A DNA stretch of 64,000 nt from Eleftheria terrae (GCF_030419005.1 NZ_CP106951.1:3348001-3412000), one strand, 5' to 3'; shown: positions 36,331 to 50,211, numbered from the stretch's first letter. Made by a program: numbers and translations. The notes: a model not told the origin generated them from the letters alone.

Positions 36331-37284
36331 TCAGGGCAGGCGCATCAAGGCACGCACCCGCAGGCGCTCGCGTTCATCGAAGTGCGCGGCCAGGTAGCCG
36401 GCGATGGCCTCGTTGCGCTGCAGCTCCGAGAGCTCCGGTGCCCGCTGCAGGCGGCCGATTTCTGCATGGGCTTGCAGAAGGCGGCGCTCCCAGGCCGCCC
36501 ACTGGGCGTCTTCCTCTCGAAGCCGCTGCGCCGCGGCTTCCCCGAACTGCTCGATGCGCTGCCGGTGCAGGGTGGCCGCATCGACGCGGCCCGGATCTGG
36601 CAGCAGCGCCGAAGGGGCGGGCGGCTCGGCGGTGGGCTGGGCGATGTGCCGCGCCAGCTCCGCCTCCTCATCGGCATAGAAGGCCGCGGCCCAGGCGACT
36701 CCCAGCATCTGCCGGCGCACCTGCTGCCGCTCTGCCAGCGCGACCGGCCAGGTCGCACGGTCATCCATGCGCACCGAGTGCTGGAAGCGGTATTGCTGCA
36801 GGGCCAGGTAGCGGTCCCACAGCGCCAGCACCTCGGCGGCGGGTTCCGGGGCGAGATCGCGCCGGGCGTGCGTGGCGAGCAGCGTGCTCAGTTCGGGCAG
36901 CGTCGCCTCACCGACGCCGCTCAGGTAGTAGTCGAAGCGGCGGCGCAAGGCGATGGACGGCTGCAAGCGCCCGGCTTCGTCGAGCGGCCAGCCGCCGTCC
37001 GGCTCGGTACCTCGCAGCGAGCCCTGCTCGAGCAGGACCCGCTCGACCTCGCGCACCGAGCGGCCGGTGGCTGGCTCTGCGGCAGGCGCCGGCGGTGCGC
37101 CGGCGGCCAACACGCTGAAGCCTCGGCCCTCGCCGGACGGCGGTGCAGGCGCGGCCACGGTCGCGGACGGCGCTTCCCCTGGCGCCTGCAGCATCCAGCC
37201 CACCAGGGCCGCCAGCGCCGCCGCGCCGGTGGCGCCGATCCACCAAGTCGTGGTGCGGCTTGCACCCGCCGAGGTCTTCAACAT
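36331..37284 (-). CDS. lifO: Lipase-specific foldase/secretion chaperone (Lif)
   Basis: A 317-residue steric chaperone for the adjacent lipase. One N-terminal membrane anchor ('TTTWWIGATGAAALAALVGW'), a variable Ala/Pro linker and then the helical catalytic domain with the Lif signature 'RRRFDYYLSGVGE' (consensus RxxFDYxLSxxGE). The family folds the lipase in the periplasm before type II secretion. The ATG has AAGGAG six bases upstream and follows the lipase stop by ten bases. Confidence 0.93.
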   Translation of the reverse strand: MLKTSAGASRTTTWWIGATGAAALAALVGWMLQAPGEAPSATVAAPAPPSGEGRGFSVLAAGAPPAPAAEPATGRSVREVERVLLEQGSLRGTEPDGGWPLDEAGRLQPSIALRRRFDYYLSGVGEATLPELSTLLATHARRDLAPEPAAEVLALWDRYLALQQYRFQHSVRMDDRATWPVALAERQQVRRQMLGVAWAAAFYADEEAELARHIAQPTAEPPAPSALLPDPGRVDAATLHRQRIEQFGEAAAQRLREEDAQWAAWERRLLQAHAEIGRLQRAPELSELQRNEAIAGYLAAHFDERERLRVRALMRLP

Positions 37285-37294
37285 CCTGCTCCTT

Positions 37295-38251
37295 TCACAG
37301 TCCTGCCTGGCGCAGGCGGTTGGCGTGGTTGCGGTAGAACTGCACCGGGTCGGGCGCCAGCCAACCCTTCAGGCCGAAGGTGTGGTTGATCGCGTCCAGG
37401 TGGTTCCAGGGATAGTCGCTGCGCAGTACGGTGCCCCAGTGCGAGGAGCACTGGCTCACCAGGCCATCGTTGCGCTCCGCGCCGAAAAAGGTGCTGGTGA
37501 GCGCCAGCAGGCTGTCGGAGGCGTCGTCGTCATGCGTGCGCACGGACGTGCCCCCGGCCGAGTAGTAGCGCACCCCCAGCACCTCCTGCGGACCGTGGCC
37601 GCAGTGCTCGACGGGCGCGCCTTGCGGGAAGCGCCGGTTGAAGTCCGCCGCGCCGCGGCTGTTCAATGATTGCAGAGCAGCCAGCGAGTTCTGCGGCAGG
37701 TCGGGGCGGCCGGAGAGGGTGCTGATGAAGCGGGCGAGTGCATCCGCGATGGCCGCGAACAGGCCGGTCGTGCCGGTCCAGCTGGTCAGGTGCTCGATAC
37801 CGTCGGCGGTCTTGCTGCCCAGGTGCGGGGTCGTGATGGTGGTGACGGACGCCACCAGTTCCGGCGCCACGGCAGCGACATAGCGCACGGTCTGTCCGCC
37901 ATGGCTGTGGCCCACCAGGTTGAAGCGGGCATGGCCATGCGCCTGCTGCAGCGCACGTAGCTCCCGCAAGAGCTGCTCGCCGCGCACTTCGGAGGCATTG
38001 GCTGCCGACACCGCAGGACCGTACACCGTGGCCCCGCCGGCACGCAGGGCCTGCGGCACCCCGTAGAAGTAGTCGATCGGACCGAGCTTCTCGAAGCCGA
38101 GCAGGCCCGCCACCAGCACGATGGGATAACGGGTCCGGGCGTAGCTGGTGTCATCCGCGCGGCCGTCGGCCGCCGCGGCGAGCGGGCTGGACGCAACGGC
38201 ACAGAGGCCGGCGGTGGCAAGGGCATATCGAGCCAACAAGCGTGGAGTCAC
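37295..38251 (-). CDS. lipA: Secreted triacylglycerol lipase, foldase-dependent (family I.2-like)
   Basis: A 318-residue alpha/beta hydrolase. The signal peptide ends near 'SSPLAAAADG'; the mature start 'TRYPIVLVAGLLGFEKLG' holds the oxyanion loop. The nucleophile elbow is 'GHSHGG'; the acid lies in 'ERNDGLVS' and the catalytic His in 'WNHLDAIN'. Two cysteines ('EHCGHGP', 'SQCSSH') match the disulfide of Burkholderia lipases. The start is GTG with AGGAG six bases upstream. First gene of the lipase-foldase pair. Confidence 0.95.
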   Translation of the reverse strand: MTPRLLARYALATAGLCAVASSPLAAAADGRADDTSYARTRYPIVLVAGLLGFEKLGPIDYFYGVPQALRAGGATVYGPAVSAANASEVRGEQLLRELRALQQAHGHARFNLVGHSHGGQTVRYVAAVAPELVASVTTITTPHLGSKTADGIEHLTSWTGTTGLFAAIADALARFISTLSGRPDLPQNSLAALQSLNSRGAADFNRRFPQGAPVEHCGHGPQEVLGVRYYSAGGTSVRTHDDDASDSLLALTSTFFGAERNDGLVSQCSSHWGTVLRSDYPWNHLDAINHTFGLKGWLAPDPVQFYRNHANRLRQAGL

Positions 38252-38462
38252 TTGAATCTCCTCTCACGAGATCGCAGTGCCTTCGGCGGGCCGGTGCGCC
38301 TCGGGCCGAACCCCTCGACACCCTCGACACAGGCCGTCCGGCCGTGGTCGGCAGATTGAAAGTCGAGTTGCGCTGGGGCGGTTCCGGGGTTTTCCCACAG
38401 CTGCGGTGCAGCAAAGTGATTGGCGCTGATCGCGTCCGAGGAAGGCTGCGGCGGCGATCACG

Positions 38463-38490
38463 CCGCCCCTCGCTTCAGGGGCGAGGGCGG
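38463..38490 (-). terminator. Hairpin downstream of histidine kinase gene
   Basis: A ~10-bp GC-rich stem with one bulged base (CCGCCCCTCGC / GCGAGGGCGG) and a seven-base loop, 49 bases past the kinase stop. No T-run. The remaining part of 38252-38538 shows only a short direct repeat (CCTCGACAC twice) and the lipase promoter region. Confidence 0.35.
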
Positions 38491-38538
38491 GCGCAAGCAC
38501 GACCCGGAGGCCGCTGTTGCAATTCGGGCTGCACCCGC

Positions 38539-40053
38539 TCAGGGAGGGCCGTCGCCGGCAGGGGGCGGGGCCGGTTCGTCGCGCGGCGGCGACATCGGAA
38601 AGCGCACCGTCACGCGGGTGCCGCGCCCGAGCGCGGTGGCCGGGTCGGCGCCGCCCGGGCCTTCACGAGCGTCCTCGATGTTCACCTCCGCCTCGTGCTG
38701 GTGGGCAATCTCGCGCACGATGGCAAGGCCCAGGCCGCTGCCGTCCACCCCGGTGCCAAGCGCCCGGTAGAACGGCTGGAAGACCAGCTCCCGCTCGCTC
38801 TCCGGAATGCCGGGCCCGGAGTCCTCGACCTGCACCACGCTGACTTGGCCGAAGGGATCGTTCACCACCCGCACGGTCACCGTGCCGCCCTCCGGCGTGT
38901 AGAGGATGGCGTTGTCCACCAGGTTGCGGATCAGCTCCTTCACCAGCAGCGGATTGCCCAGCACCCGCGCGCTGCCGGGACTGAACAGGGGCGGGCTCTC
39001 GGGGCCCTCGTAGCCCAGGTCGATGCGCTTGTCGAGCGCACGCGGCACGAAGTCGCGCACCGCGTCGGCCGCCAGCCGGGCCAGCGGCACCTCGTGCCGG
39101 TGCAGCACCTGCCCCTGGTTCTCGGCCCGCGCCAGCGCCAGCAGCTGGTTGACGAGGTGGGCGGCGCGGTGGCTGGAGCGGGCGATCTGCCGCAGCGACT
39201 TCTTCAGCTCGGCCGGGTCGCGCTGGCCCGCATCGATTTCACGCTGCGCCAGCTCGGCCTGCATGCGCAGGCCGGCCAGCGGCGTCTTCAGCTGGTGCGC
39301 CGCATCGGCCAGGAAATGCTTCTGCGCCTTGATGGACTGGTCGAGGCGGGCCAGCAGGTCGTTGATGGAGCGCACCAGCGGCGCCACTTCCTCCGGGGCC
39401 TCGCGTTCGTCGATCGGGCTCAGGTCATCACTCTGGCGGCGCCGGATGCGCTGCTGCAACTCAGCCAGCGGCGCGATGCCGCGGGCCAACGCCAGCCAGA
39501 CAAGCAGCACCGCCACCGGCAGGATCACGAACTGCGGCAGGATGACGCCCTTGATGATCTCCGTGGCCAGCTGCGACCGCTTGTTGAGCGTCTCCGCCAC
39601 CTGCACCAGCGCGGTTCCCGCCGTGGGGGCGGCCGGCAGCGTCACCGACAGGTAGGCGATGCGGATCGGCTCGTTGTGGATCTCCTCGTTGCGGAACTGC
39701 AGCTCACCGGGCCGCCCCGACTGCTCGCGCGAGGGCATCGGCAACTGGCGATCGCCGCTGACGAACTCGCCGCTCACGCCGAGCACCTGGAAGTAGATGG
39801 TGTCGGCATTGTCGGCACGCAGGAACTCGGCGATGGTCTCGGGCAACTGCAGCCCGCCCTTGACCTGCGCCACCGACACCTGCTGCGCCAGTGTGCGAGC
39901 CACTTCACCAAGCGCCCGGTCGAACGGCCGGTTGGCAATGTTCTCGGCCACCAGCCAGGTGAGGGCGACACTCATCGGCCACAGCAGCAGCAGCGGCGCC
40001 AGCATCCAGTCAAGAATCTCGCCGAACAGCGAGCGTTGTTCGCGCGTCACCAC
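38539..40053 (-). CDS. Sensor histidine kinase (TctE/QseC-like)
   Basis: A 504-residue membrane kinase. Two membrane segments ('LAPLLLLWPMSVALTWLVA' and 'GVILPQFVILPVAVLLVWLA') flank a ~130-residue periplasmic sensor. HAMP, then the DHp phospho-acceptor 'FLADAAHQLKTPLAGLRMQ', and the ATPase N-box 'NLVDNAILYTPEGG', G1 'DSGPGIP' and G2 'GSGLGLAIV' follow. The start is GTG, 33 bases behind its response regulator. Tricarboxylate sensing is typical of TctE, but the ligand is not shown here. Confidence 0.93.
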   Translation of the reverse strand: MVTREQRSLFGEILDWMLAPLLLLWPMSVALTWLVAENIANRPFDRALGEVARTLAQQVSVAQVKGGLQLPETIAEFLRADNADTIYFQVLGVSGEFVSGDRQLPMPSREQSGRPGELQFRNEEIHNEPIRIAYLSVTLPAAPTAGTALVQVAETLNKRSQLATEIIKGVILPQFVILPVAVLLVWLALARGIAPLAELQQRIRRRQSDDLSPIDEREAPEEVAPLVRSINDLLARLDQSIKAQKHFLADAAHQLKTPLAGLRMQAELAQREIDAGQRDPAELKKSLRQIARSSHRAAHLVNQLLALARAENQGQVLHRHEVPLARLAADAVRDFVPRALDKRIDLGYEGPESPPLFSPGSARVLGNPLLVKELIRNLVDNAILYTPEGGTVTVRVVNDPFGQVSVVQVEDSGPGIPESERELVFQPFYRALGTGVDGSGLGLAIVREIAHQHEAEVNIEDAREGPGGADPATALGRGTRVTVRFPMSPPRDEPAPPPAGDGPP

Positions 40054-40086
40054 TGCGGCGGCGCTCCGTGGTCGGCCGCCGGTGCG

Positions 40087-40758
40087 TCAGCCGGGGATTT
40101 TCTCAAGGCAGTACCCGAGCCCCCGCACGGTGGCGATGCGCACCGGCCCCTGCTCGATCTTCTTGCGCAACCGATGGATGTACACCTCGATGGCGTTGTT
40201 GCTGACTTCCTCGCCCCACTCGCACAGGCGCTCGACCAACTGGTCCTTGCTGACCAACCGGCCGGCACGCTGCAGCAGCACCTCCAGCAGGCTCAGCTCG
40301 CGGGCCGACAGCTCGATCATCTGATCGTTGATGTAGGCCACCCGGCCGGTCTGGTCGAAGGTGAGGGGTCCATGGCGGATGACGCTGGACGCAGCCCCGA
40401 GCCCGCGCCGCGTCAGCGCGCGCACGCGGGCCTCCAACTCCTGCAGAGAGAAGGGTTTGGCCATGTAGTCGTCGGCGCCGAGATCGAGCCCCTTGACGCG
40501 CTCCTCTATGCTGTCGGCCGCGGTGAGAATCAGCACCGGCGTGGCGGTGCCACGGGCGCGCAGGCGCTTGAGCACCTCCAGGCCGTGCAGCTTGGGCAGG
40601 CCCAGGTCAAGTATCACCAGGTCGAATTCGTGGGACGACAGCGCGGCGTCGGCCTCGTTGCCGGCGCTGACCTGGTCGACCGCATAGCCCGAGTTGCGCA
40701 GCGAGCGCAGCAGTCCGTCGGCCAGCACTTGATCGTCCTCGGCGATCAGTATTCGCAT
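40087..40758 (-). CDS. OmpR-family response regulator (TctD-like)
   Basis: A 223-residue regulator. The receiver domain has acidic 'AEDD', the phospho-acceptor Asp in 'LVILDLGLPKLHG' (about 51), Thr in 'LILTAAD' and Lys in 'DYMAKPFS'. The winged-helix domain has 'VYIHRLRKKIEQGPVRIATV' and 'GLGYCLEKI'. AGGAG lies six bases before the ATG. It pairs with the downstream kinase and is divergent from recA. Confidence 0.95.
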   Translation of the reverse strand: MRILIAEDDQVLADGLLRSLRNSGYAVDQVSAGNEADAALSSHEFDLVILDLGLPKLHGLEVLKRLRARGTATPVLILTAADSIEERVKGLDLGADDYMAKPFSLQELEARVRALTRRGLGAASSVIRHGPLTFDQTGRVAYINDQMIELSARELSLLEVLLQRAGRLVSKDQLVERLCEWGEEVSNNAIEVYIHRLRKKIEQGPVRIATVRGLGYCLEKIPG

Positions 40759-40845
40759 CTGTCTCTCCTGCTAGGGCTGGGGTGGCGGCGGCGATTGTAG
40801 GGGGGCGGGCCGTGAAGTCCCTTGCGTAAATACGAGCACGGACTA

Positions 40846-40861
40846 CTGTACAAACATCCAG
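40846..40861 (+). promoter_or_regulatory. LexA (SOS) box upstream of recA
   Basis: CTGT-N8-CCAG, seven of eight positions of the consensus CTGT-N8-ACAG, followed by a GATAAT -10-like hexamer (40869-40874). It is 36 bases upstream of the recA start, so LexA would block the promoter. Confidence 0.75.
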
Positions 40862-40896
40862 CTTTTGCGATAATGCCGCGATCAACGGAGAACCGA

Positions 40897-42024
40897 ATGG
40901 ACGCACCTACCAAATCTGCCCTCAACACCGAGAAGGCGAAAGCCCTGCAGGCCGCCCTGGCCCAGATTGAAAAGCAGTTCGGCAAGGGCTCCATCATGCG
41001 CCTCGGCGAAGGCGAGGCGATCGACGACATCCAGGTCGTCTCCACCGGCTCGCTGGGCCTGGACATCGCGCTTGGCGTGGGCGGCCTGCCGCGCGGCCGG
41101 GTGGTCGAGATCTACGGCCCGGAATCGTCCGGCAAGACGACGCTGACGCTGCAGGTCGTGGCCGAGATGCAGAAGCAGGGCGGCGTCTGTGCCTTCATCG
41201 ATGCGGAGCATGCGCTGGACGTGCAGTATGCCCAGAAGCTCGGCGTCAACCTCCAGGACCTGCTGATCTCCCAGCCCGACACCGGCGAGCAGGCGCTCGA
41301 AATCGTTGATGCACTGGTGCGCTCCGGCTCGGTCGACCTGATCATCATCGACTCGGTGGCCGCCCTCACGCCCAAGGCGGAACTCGAAGGCGAGATGGGC
41401 GACAGCCTGCCGGGCCTGCAGGCCCGCCTGATGAGCCAGGCCTTGCGCAAGCTGACCGCCACGATCAAGAAGACCAACTGCATGGTCATCTTCATCAACC
41501 AGATCCGCATGAAGATCGGCGTGATGTTCGGCTCGCCCGAAACGACCACCGGCGGCAATGCGCTGAAGTTCTACGCCTCGGTGCGCCTGGACATCCGTCG
41601 CGTCGGCTCGATCAAGAAGGGCGAAGAGGTGATCGGCAACGAGACCAAGGTCAAGGTTGTCAAGAACAAGGTCTCGCCTCCGTTCAAGACAGCTGATTTC
41701 GACATCCTCTACGGCGAAGGCATCAGCCGCGAGGGCGAGATCATCGACATGGGCGTGAACGCCCGCATCGTCGAGAAGTCGGGCGCCTGGTACGCCTACA
41801 ACGGCGAAAAGATCGGCCAGGGCAAGGACAACGCGCGCGAATTCCTGCGCGAGAACCCCGACGTCGCCTTCGAGATCGAGAACAAGGTGCGGGCGGCCCT
41901 CAACATCCCGCTGCTGGCCGCCGCGCCGGGCGCCAAGCCCGACACCGATCGTGCGGAGAAGTCAGCAGAAAAACCGGCGGACAAGCCGGCCGGCAAGGCC
42001 AAGGCCGCGCCTCGCGACGAGTGA
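40897..42024 (+). CDS. recA: Recombinase RecA
   Basis: A 375-residue RecA with Walker A '[13 protein letters not shown]', Walker B in '[12 protein letters not shown]', loop L1 '[20 protein letters not shown]' and loop L2 '[19 protein letters not shown]'. It forms filaments on single-stranded DNA for recombination and SOS induction. ATG 40897 gives the normal N-terminus '[17 protein letters not shown]'; GGAG precedes it. The Lys/Ala-rich tail is common in Burkholderiales. Confidence 0.99.
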   Translation: MDAPTKSALNTEKAKALQAALAQIEKQFGKGSIMRLGEGEAIDDIQVVSTGSLGLDIALGVGGLPRGRVVEIYGPESSGKTTLTLQVVAEMQKQGGVCAFIDAEHALDVQYAQKLGVNLQDLLISQPDTGEQALEIVDALVRSGSVDLIIIDSVAALTPKAELEGEMGDSLPGLQARLMSQALRKLTATIKKTNCMVIFINQIRMKIGVMFGSPETTTGGNALKFYASVRLDIRRVGSIKKGEEVIGNETKVKVVKNKVSPPFKTADFDILYGEGISREGEIIDMGVNARIVEKSGAWYAYNGEKIGQGKDNAREFLRENPDVAFEIENKVRAALNIPLLAAAPGAKPDTDRAEKSAEKPADKPAGKAKAAPRDE

Positions 42025-42046
42025 CATCCCGCCGCCGGGGCCGCCG

Positions 42047-42496
42047 ATGGGTTTCGAGAAACTCTCGTTGAAGGGGCGTGCCCTCAAGCACCTGGCCACC
42101 CGCGAGCACTCGCGACGCGAGCTGGAACGCAAGCTCGCGCCGCACGAGGAGACCCCGGGCCAGGTGCAGGCGGTGCTCGACGAACTGGAAAGCAAGGGCC
42201 TGCTCTCGCAGGCCCGTTTTGTCGAATCGGTGCTGCATCGCAAGTCGGCCCGCTTCGGCACCGCCCGCATCCGCCAGGAACTGCAGGGCCACGGGCTGGA
42301 TGCCGAGCTGATCTCCGACGCGCTGGAACGCAGCCGCAGCTCCGAATACGAGCGGGCACGCGCCGTCTGGGACCGCCGTTTTGGCGAGCCGGCCACCGAA
42401 CCGGCGGAGCGGGCCCGGCAGATGCGCTTCCTGGCCAGCCGCGGCTTCTCCGCCGAGGTGATTCGGCGGGTGGTTCGTGGCAGCGACGACGAATGA
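42047..42496 (+). CDS. recX: Regulatory protein RecX
   Basis: A 149-residue RecX, an inhibitor of RecA filaments, made of three-helix repeats. 'LKGRALKHLATREHSRRELE', 'VLDELESKGLLSQARFVESV' and 'RIRQELQGHGLDAELISDAL' are typical. ATG 42047 starts 22 bases after recA; the frame is open upstream, but homology begins there. Confidence 0.93.
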   Translation: MGFEKLSLKGRALKHLATREHSRRELERKLAPHEETPGQVQAVLDELESKGLLSQARFVESVLHRKSARFGTARIRQELQGHGLDAELISDALERSRSSEYERARAVWDRRFGEPATEPAERARQMRFLASRGFSAEVIRRVVRGSDDE

Positions 42497-42897
42497 CGCG
42501 GCGCGGCGGCGCGCGGGCTACACGCTGACACACCGCTTCCCTGCACGCCCACTCCGGTACCGGACGGCGGGCAGGCAGCGGTGGCTGGCGCCCGGACCGG
42601 CGCTGCCATTCTTCTAGCAGCCCTCCGTCAGCCGCCGCCCTGCCTCTGAACCTTCCTGCCTCCCACACGTCGCCGAGAGCCAAGCGGCGAAAGGTGAGCG
42701 TCGGCCCGCTTCGGTTCAGATGTGTTGCAGGCACTTGTCATCTGGACAAACCCATGGCGACGCCGGCGACGCCCGACACGCTGGCGCGGCAGGCACTAAA
42801 CTGGGGGGCGACCGCTTGACAGCCACGTGCAAGGTTTGGTGCAACGCACCATGCTAAAGTGACGGGCTCGCCGAAACTCGCCTGAAACCCGGCTGCC
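42497..42897. other. Intergenic region recX / DUF2889 gene
   Basis: 401 bases without a gene. A TTGACA hexamer (42816-42821) lacks a properly spaced -10. A small dyad TGGTGC-AAC-GCACCA (42837-42851) lies 46 bases before the next ATG and may be an operator. Confidence 0.4.
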
Positions 42898-43503
42898 ATG
42901 GCTCTTCCACCGGCTGCTCCCCAACGCCAACTCAAACACCGCCGCAGCATCGACCTTGCCGTCTATGCGCGCGACGATGGCTTGTGGGAGATCGACGCCC
43001 GCCTGCTCGACGTCAAGACCCGCGACACCGCGGTGGCCGGCGGCATCCGTGCGGCCGGTGAGCCGCTGCACGACATGGTGCTGCGCCTGGTGATCGATAC
43101 CCGGCTCAACATCGTCGAGGCCGGCGCCTCCACCACCGGCATGCCCTATCCGGGCCACTGCGACGACTACGGCGACCGCTATTCGCGACTGGTGGGCTTG
43201 AACCTGTTCGACAACTTTCGGCAGGCAGTCAAGCAGCGCCTGGGCGGTGTACAGGGCTGCACCCACCTCAATGAAATGGCCACCATCCTGCCAACCGCAG
43301 TGATCCAGGCCTTCGCCGGCGAAGTGCTCGACATCCAGGAAAACGCCGCCAGCCCCTCGGACACCCAGCCCCCCTTCCAGCTCGACCGCTGCCATGCGCT
43401 GCGCTCGGACGGCGAAGCGGTGCGCACCTTTTATCCGCGCTGGTACCGGCCTCATGAAGGCCGCGCCGGTCTCCTGCAACCCTCATCCGTAGAACCGTCC
43501 TAG
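42898..43503 (+). CDS. DUF2889 domain protein
   Basis: A 201-residue cytoplasmic protein of the DUF2889 family, function unknown. The family pattern is visible in '[20 protein letters not shown]', '[15 protein letters not shown]' and the cysteine-containing '[20 protein letters not shown]'. No membrane segment or signal. It ends twelve bases before sucC and may share transcription with sucCD. Confidence 0.85.
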   Translation: MALPPAAPQRQLKHRRSIDLAVYARDDGLWEIDARLLDVKTRDTAVAGGIRAAGEPLHDMVLRLVIDTRLNIVEAGASTTGMPYPGHCDDYGDRYSRLVGLNLFDNFRQAVKQRLGGVQGCTHLNEMATILPTAVIQAFAGEVLDIQENAASPSDTQPPFQLDRCHALRSDGEAVRTFYPRWYRPHEGRAGLLQPSSVEPS

Positions 43504-43514
43504 AGAGACACGCC

Positions 43515-44675
<1,161 letters not shown>

Positions 44676-44693
44676 TCGCCCGAAGGAATCGAT

Positions 44694-45587
44694 ATGAGCA
44701 TCCTGATCAACAAGGACACCAAGGTCATCACCCAGGGCATCACGGGCAAGACCGGGCAGTTCCACACCCGCATGTGCCGCGACTACGCGAACGGCCAGAA
44801 CTGCTTCGTGGCTGGCGTGAACCCGAAGAAGGCCGGCGAGGACTTCGAAGGCATCCCCATCTACGCGAACGTGACCGAAGCCGCCAAGGCCACCGGCGCT
44901 ACCGTGTCGGTGATCTACGTGCCGCCGGCGGGCGCCGCCGCCGCGATCTGGGAAGCGGTGGAAGCCGACCTGGACCTGGCGATCTGCATCACCGAAGGCA
45001 TCCCCGTGCGCGACATGCTGGAAGTGCGCAACAAGATGAAGGCCAAGGTCGCGGCCGGCGGCAAGCAGACGCTGCTGCTGGGCCCGAACTGCCCCGGCCT
45101 GATCACGCCGGACGAGATCAAGATCGGCATCATGCCCGGCCACATCCACCGCAAGGGCCGCATCGGCGTGGTATCGCGTTCCGGCACGCTGACCTACGAA
45201 GCCGTGGCACAGCTGACCGAGCTGGGCCTGGGCCAGAGCTCGGCGGTCGGCATCGGCGGCGACCCGATCAACGGCCTCAAGCACATCGACGTGATGCGCA
45301 TGTTCAACGACGATCCGGAAACCGATGCGGTCATCATGATCGGCGAGATCGGCGGCCCCGACGAAGCCGAGGCGGCCCGCTGGTGCAAGGACCACATGAA
45401 GAAGCCGGTGGTCGGCTTCATCGCCGGTGTCACGGCACCGGCCGGCAAGCGCATGGGCCATGCCGGCGCGCTGATCTCCGGCGGCGCCGACACGGCGGAC
45501 GCCAAGCTTGCCATCATGGAAGAGTGCGGCTTCAAGGTCACCCGCAACCCGTCCGAGATGGGCAAGCTGCTCAAGAGCGTGCTCTGA
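44694..45587 (+). CDS. sucD: Succinyl-CoA ligase alpha subunit
   Basis: A 297-residue subunit with the CoA-binding Rossmann domain and the phosphohistidine. '[18 protein letters not shown]', '[20 protein letters not shown]' and the active-site His in '[13 protein letters not shown]' are visible. AAGGA lies eight bases before the ATG. A strong terminator follows. Confidence 0.98.
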   Translation: MSILINKDTKVITQGITGKTGQFHTRMCRDYANGQNCFVAGVNPKKAGEDFEGIPIYANVTEAAKATGATVSVIYVPPAGAAAAIWEAVEADLDLAICITEGIPVRDMLEVRNKMKAKVAAGGKQTLLLGPNCPGLITPDEIKIGIMPGHIHRKGRIGVVSRSGTLTYEAVAQLTELGLGQSSAVGIGGDPINGLKHIDVMRMFNDDPETDAVIMIGEIGGPDEAEAARWCKDHMKKPVVGFIAGVTAPAGKRMGHAGALISGGADTADAKLAIMEECGFKVTRNPSEMGKLLKSVL

Positions 45588-45605
45588 GCTGAGTCCTCCT
45601 CTTGA

Positions 45606-45636
45606 AGAAGGCCGCGCTTGCGGCCTTCTGTCTTTG
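45606..45636 (+). terminator. Rho-independent terminator after sucD
   Basis: Perfect 10-bp stem AGAAGGCCGC / GCGGCCTTCT with a four-base loop, followed by a T-rich tail (GTCTTT). Confidence 0.88.
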
Positions 45637-45774
45637 GTGCTGCCCGCGGCTGTCGATACGCTGTCAGCCCTAAGTAGTTCCTCGCAAGGGCGGTGCCTGG
45701 CCGCCGCCTAAACTGGCGCACTCATTTCCCGCGGGTGGCAACGCCCTGGTTTTCTCACATCTGAAGGACCCGAC

Positions 45775-46497
45775 ATGGAGCAATTCATGACGACCGACTT
45801 CTGGCTCGCCGTGGGCCAGATCATCATGATCGACATCCTGCTCGGCGGCGACAACGCGGTGGTCATCGCGCTCGCCTGCCGCAAGCTCCCGGATGCGCAA
45901 CGCCGCCTCGGCATCCTCTGGGGCACGGCCGGCGCGATCGGCCTGCGGGTGATCCTGATCCTGTTCGCCCTGACGCTGCTGAAGGTCTCCTTCCTGAAGA
46001 TCGTCGGCGCCCTGCTGCTGCTGTGGATCGGCACCAAGCTGCTGGCGCCCGAGGACGACGACGAGCACGGCAACATCCAGGCGAGCGACAAGCTGTGGGC
46101 AGCGGTGAAGACCGTCATCGTGGCCGACTTCGTGATGAGCCTCGACAACGTGATCGCCATTGCCGGCGCGGCCGAATCGGCCGGCGGTGGCCACAAGATG
46201 CCGCTGGTGATCTTCGGCCTGCTGGTCAGCATCCCGATCATCGTCTGGGGCAGCCAGCTGGTCATCAAGCTGATGGACCGCTTCCCGGTGATCATCACGC
46301 TGGGTGCCATGCTGCTCGGCTGGATCGCCGGCACCATGGCCCTCACCGATCCGGCGGTGGCCACCTACTTGCCGCAGGTCCCGCAAGACAGCTCGACCGT
46401 CAAGTACGCCTGCGGCATCGTCGGCGCGCTGTTCGTGCTGGCCATCGGGAAATGGATGGCGTCGCGCCGGCCCGCCCCGTCGGACGCGGCCGTTTGA
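45775..46497 (+). CDS. TerC-family integral membrane protein
   Basis: A 240-residue membrane protein with about seven helices. The TerC motifs are 'DILLGGDNAVVIALACRKL' in the first helix pair and 'DFVMSLDNVIAIAGAA' in the second half; the paired Asp/Asn residues are thought to bind a metal ion. TerC proteins are linked to tellurite resistance, metal export (Mn) and protein secretion. AAGGA lies nine bases before the ATG. No manganese riboswitch is visible upstream. Confidence 0.92.
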   Translation: MEQFMTTDFWLAVGQIIMIDILLGGDNAVVIALACRKLPDAQRRLGILWGTAGAIGLRVILILFALTLLKVSFLKIVGALLLLWIGTKLLAPEDDDEHGNIQASDKLWAAVKTVIVADFVMSLDNVIAIAGAAESAGGGHKMPLVIFGLLVSIPIIVWGSQLVIKLMDRFPVIITLGAMLLGWIAGTMALTDPAVATYLPQVPQDSSTVKYACGIVGALFVLAIGKWMASRRPAPSDAAV

Positions 46498-46504
46498 GCG
46501 TCTT

Positions 46505-46530
46505 CGGCGTCCCCCCGACAGGGGACGCCG
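46505..46530 (+). terminator. First hairpin after terC-like gene
   Basis: Perfect 10-bp stem with core GGCGTCCCC / GGGGACGCC and a six-base loop, eight bases after the stop. No T-run; it precedes a second, stronger terminator. Confidence 0.5.
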
Positions 46531-46566
46531 GGCAGACCGCTTCCCGCTAGACTTGCACCCAGAGCC

Positions 46567-46596
46567 AGGGCCTCAGTCATCTGAGGCCCTTCTTGT
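46567..46596 (+). terminator. Rho-independent terminator after terC-like gene
   Basis: Perfect 10-bp stem AGGGCCTCAG / CTGAGGCCCT, loop TCAT, followed by TCTTGT. Confidence 0.8.
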
Positions 46597-46665
46597 GTTG
46601 GCATGGGGGCTCTGCTAACGTGCCAGCACACTCCAAGGGCGGCAGCGCGAAGGCACGAGAAAGCA

Positions 46666-49404
<2,739 letters not shown>

Positions 49405-49428
49405 GTGCCGGCCTTGAGTTATGCCGCG

Positions 49429-50211
49429 ATGTCTTTCGAGTTCTTCAGTCTGACCGACCCGGGTCGCGCCCGCGACAACAACGAAGACTCGGTAGCAGTC
49501 GACGAAGAAGCCGGCCTGGCCGTGCTGGCCGACGGCATGGGCGGCTACAACGCAGGCGAAATCGCCAGCGGCATGGCCACCGCCTTCATCAAGTCCGAGC
49601 TGGGCCGCTGGCTCACCGAGGCTGCCGGCAACGCGAGCGACACCGATGTGCGTCGCGCGATGGACATCTGCGTCGAGAATGCCAACCGGGCAATCTTCAA
49701 CGCCGCCAATTCCAATCCGCAATATTCCGGCATGGGCACCACGCTGGTGCTGGCGGTCTGCCGCGAGAACCGGCTGCTGATGGGCCATATCGGCGATTCG
49801 CGCGGCTACCGCTTCCGCAATGGGCGGCTCACGCAAATCACCAAGGACCATTCGCTGCTGCAGGAGCAGATCGATGCCGGGCTCATCACGCCCGAGCAGG
49901 CGGCCTATTCGTCGAACAAGAACCTGGTGACCCGGGCGGTCGGCGTGGAGGACAGCGTGCTGCTGGAAACCCACCTGCACGACTTGCTGTCCGGGGATGT
50001 CATTCTTTTGTGCTCGGACGGACTGTCCGACATGATCAGCGACGACCAGATCGCCGCCGTGTTGCAAAGCACCAACGACTTGCGGGAAGCGGGGGCGGGC
50101 CTTGTGGCGTCCGCCAACGCCGCAGGCGGACGGGATAATATCGCCGTAGTGCTCGTGCGTGCCCAGGGGACCGCAACGACCGGCCGCTCATGGTGGCCGT
50201 TCAGACGCTGA
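49429..50211 (+). CDS. PP2C-family Ser/Thr protein phosphatase
   Basis: A 260-residue metal-dependent phosphatase. PP2C motifs: 'DPGRARDNNEDS', 'LAVLADGMGGYNAGEIAS', 'GMGTTLVLAV', 'GHIGDSRGYRFRNG', 'LCSDGLSDMI' and 'GGRDNIAVVLV', giving the full set of metal-binding aspartates. ATG 49429 is chosen; a GTG at 49405 directly after the kinase stop is possible. It probably reverses phosphorylation by the upstream kinase. Confidence 0.95.
   Translation: MSFEFFSLTDPGRARDNNEDSVAVDEEAGLAVLADGMGGYNAGEIASGMATAFIKSELGRWLTEAAGNASDTDVRRAMDICVENANRAIFNAANSNPQYSGMGTTLVLAVCRENRLLMGHIGDSRGYRFRNGRLTQITKDHSLLQEQIDAGLITPEQAAYSSNKNLVTRAVGVEDSVLLETHLHDLLSGDVILLCSDGLSDMISDDQIAAVLQSTNDLREAGAGLVASANAAGGRDNIAVVLVRAQGTATTGRSWWPFRR

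Noticed and set aside
38242..40800. An 852-codon open frame opposite the kinase and response regulator
   Set aside because: Opposite strand has complete, motif-bearing proteins; this frame is low-complexity and without a family pattern.
45588..45774. Possible manganese riboswitch before the first TerC gene
   Set aside because: Neither GGGGAGTAG nor GCAAGACC occurs there; only the sucD terminator is seen.
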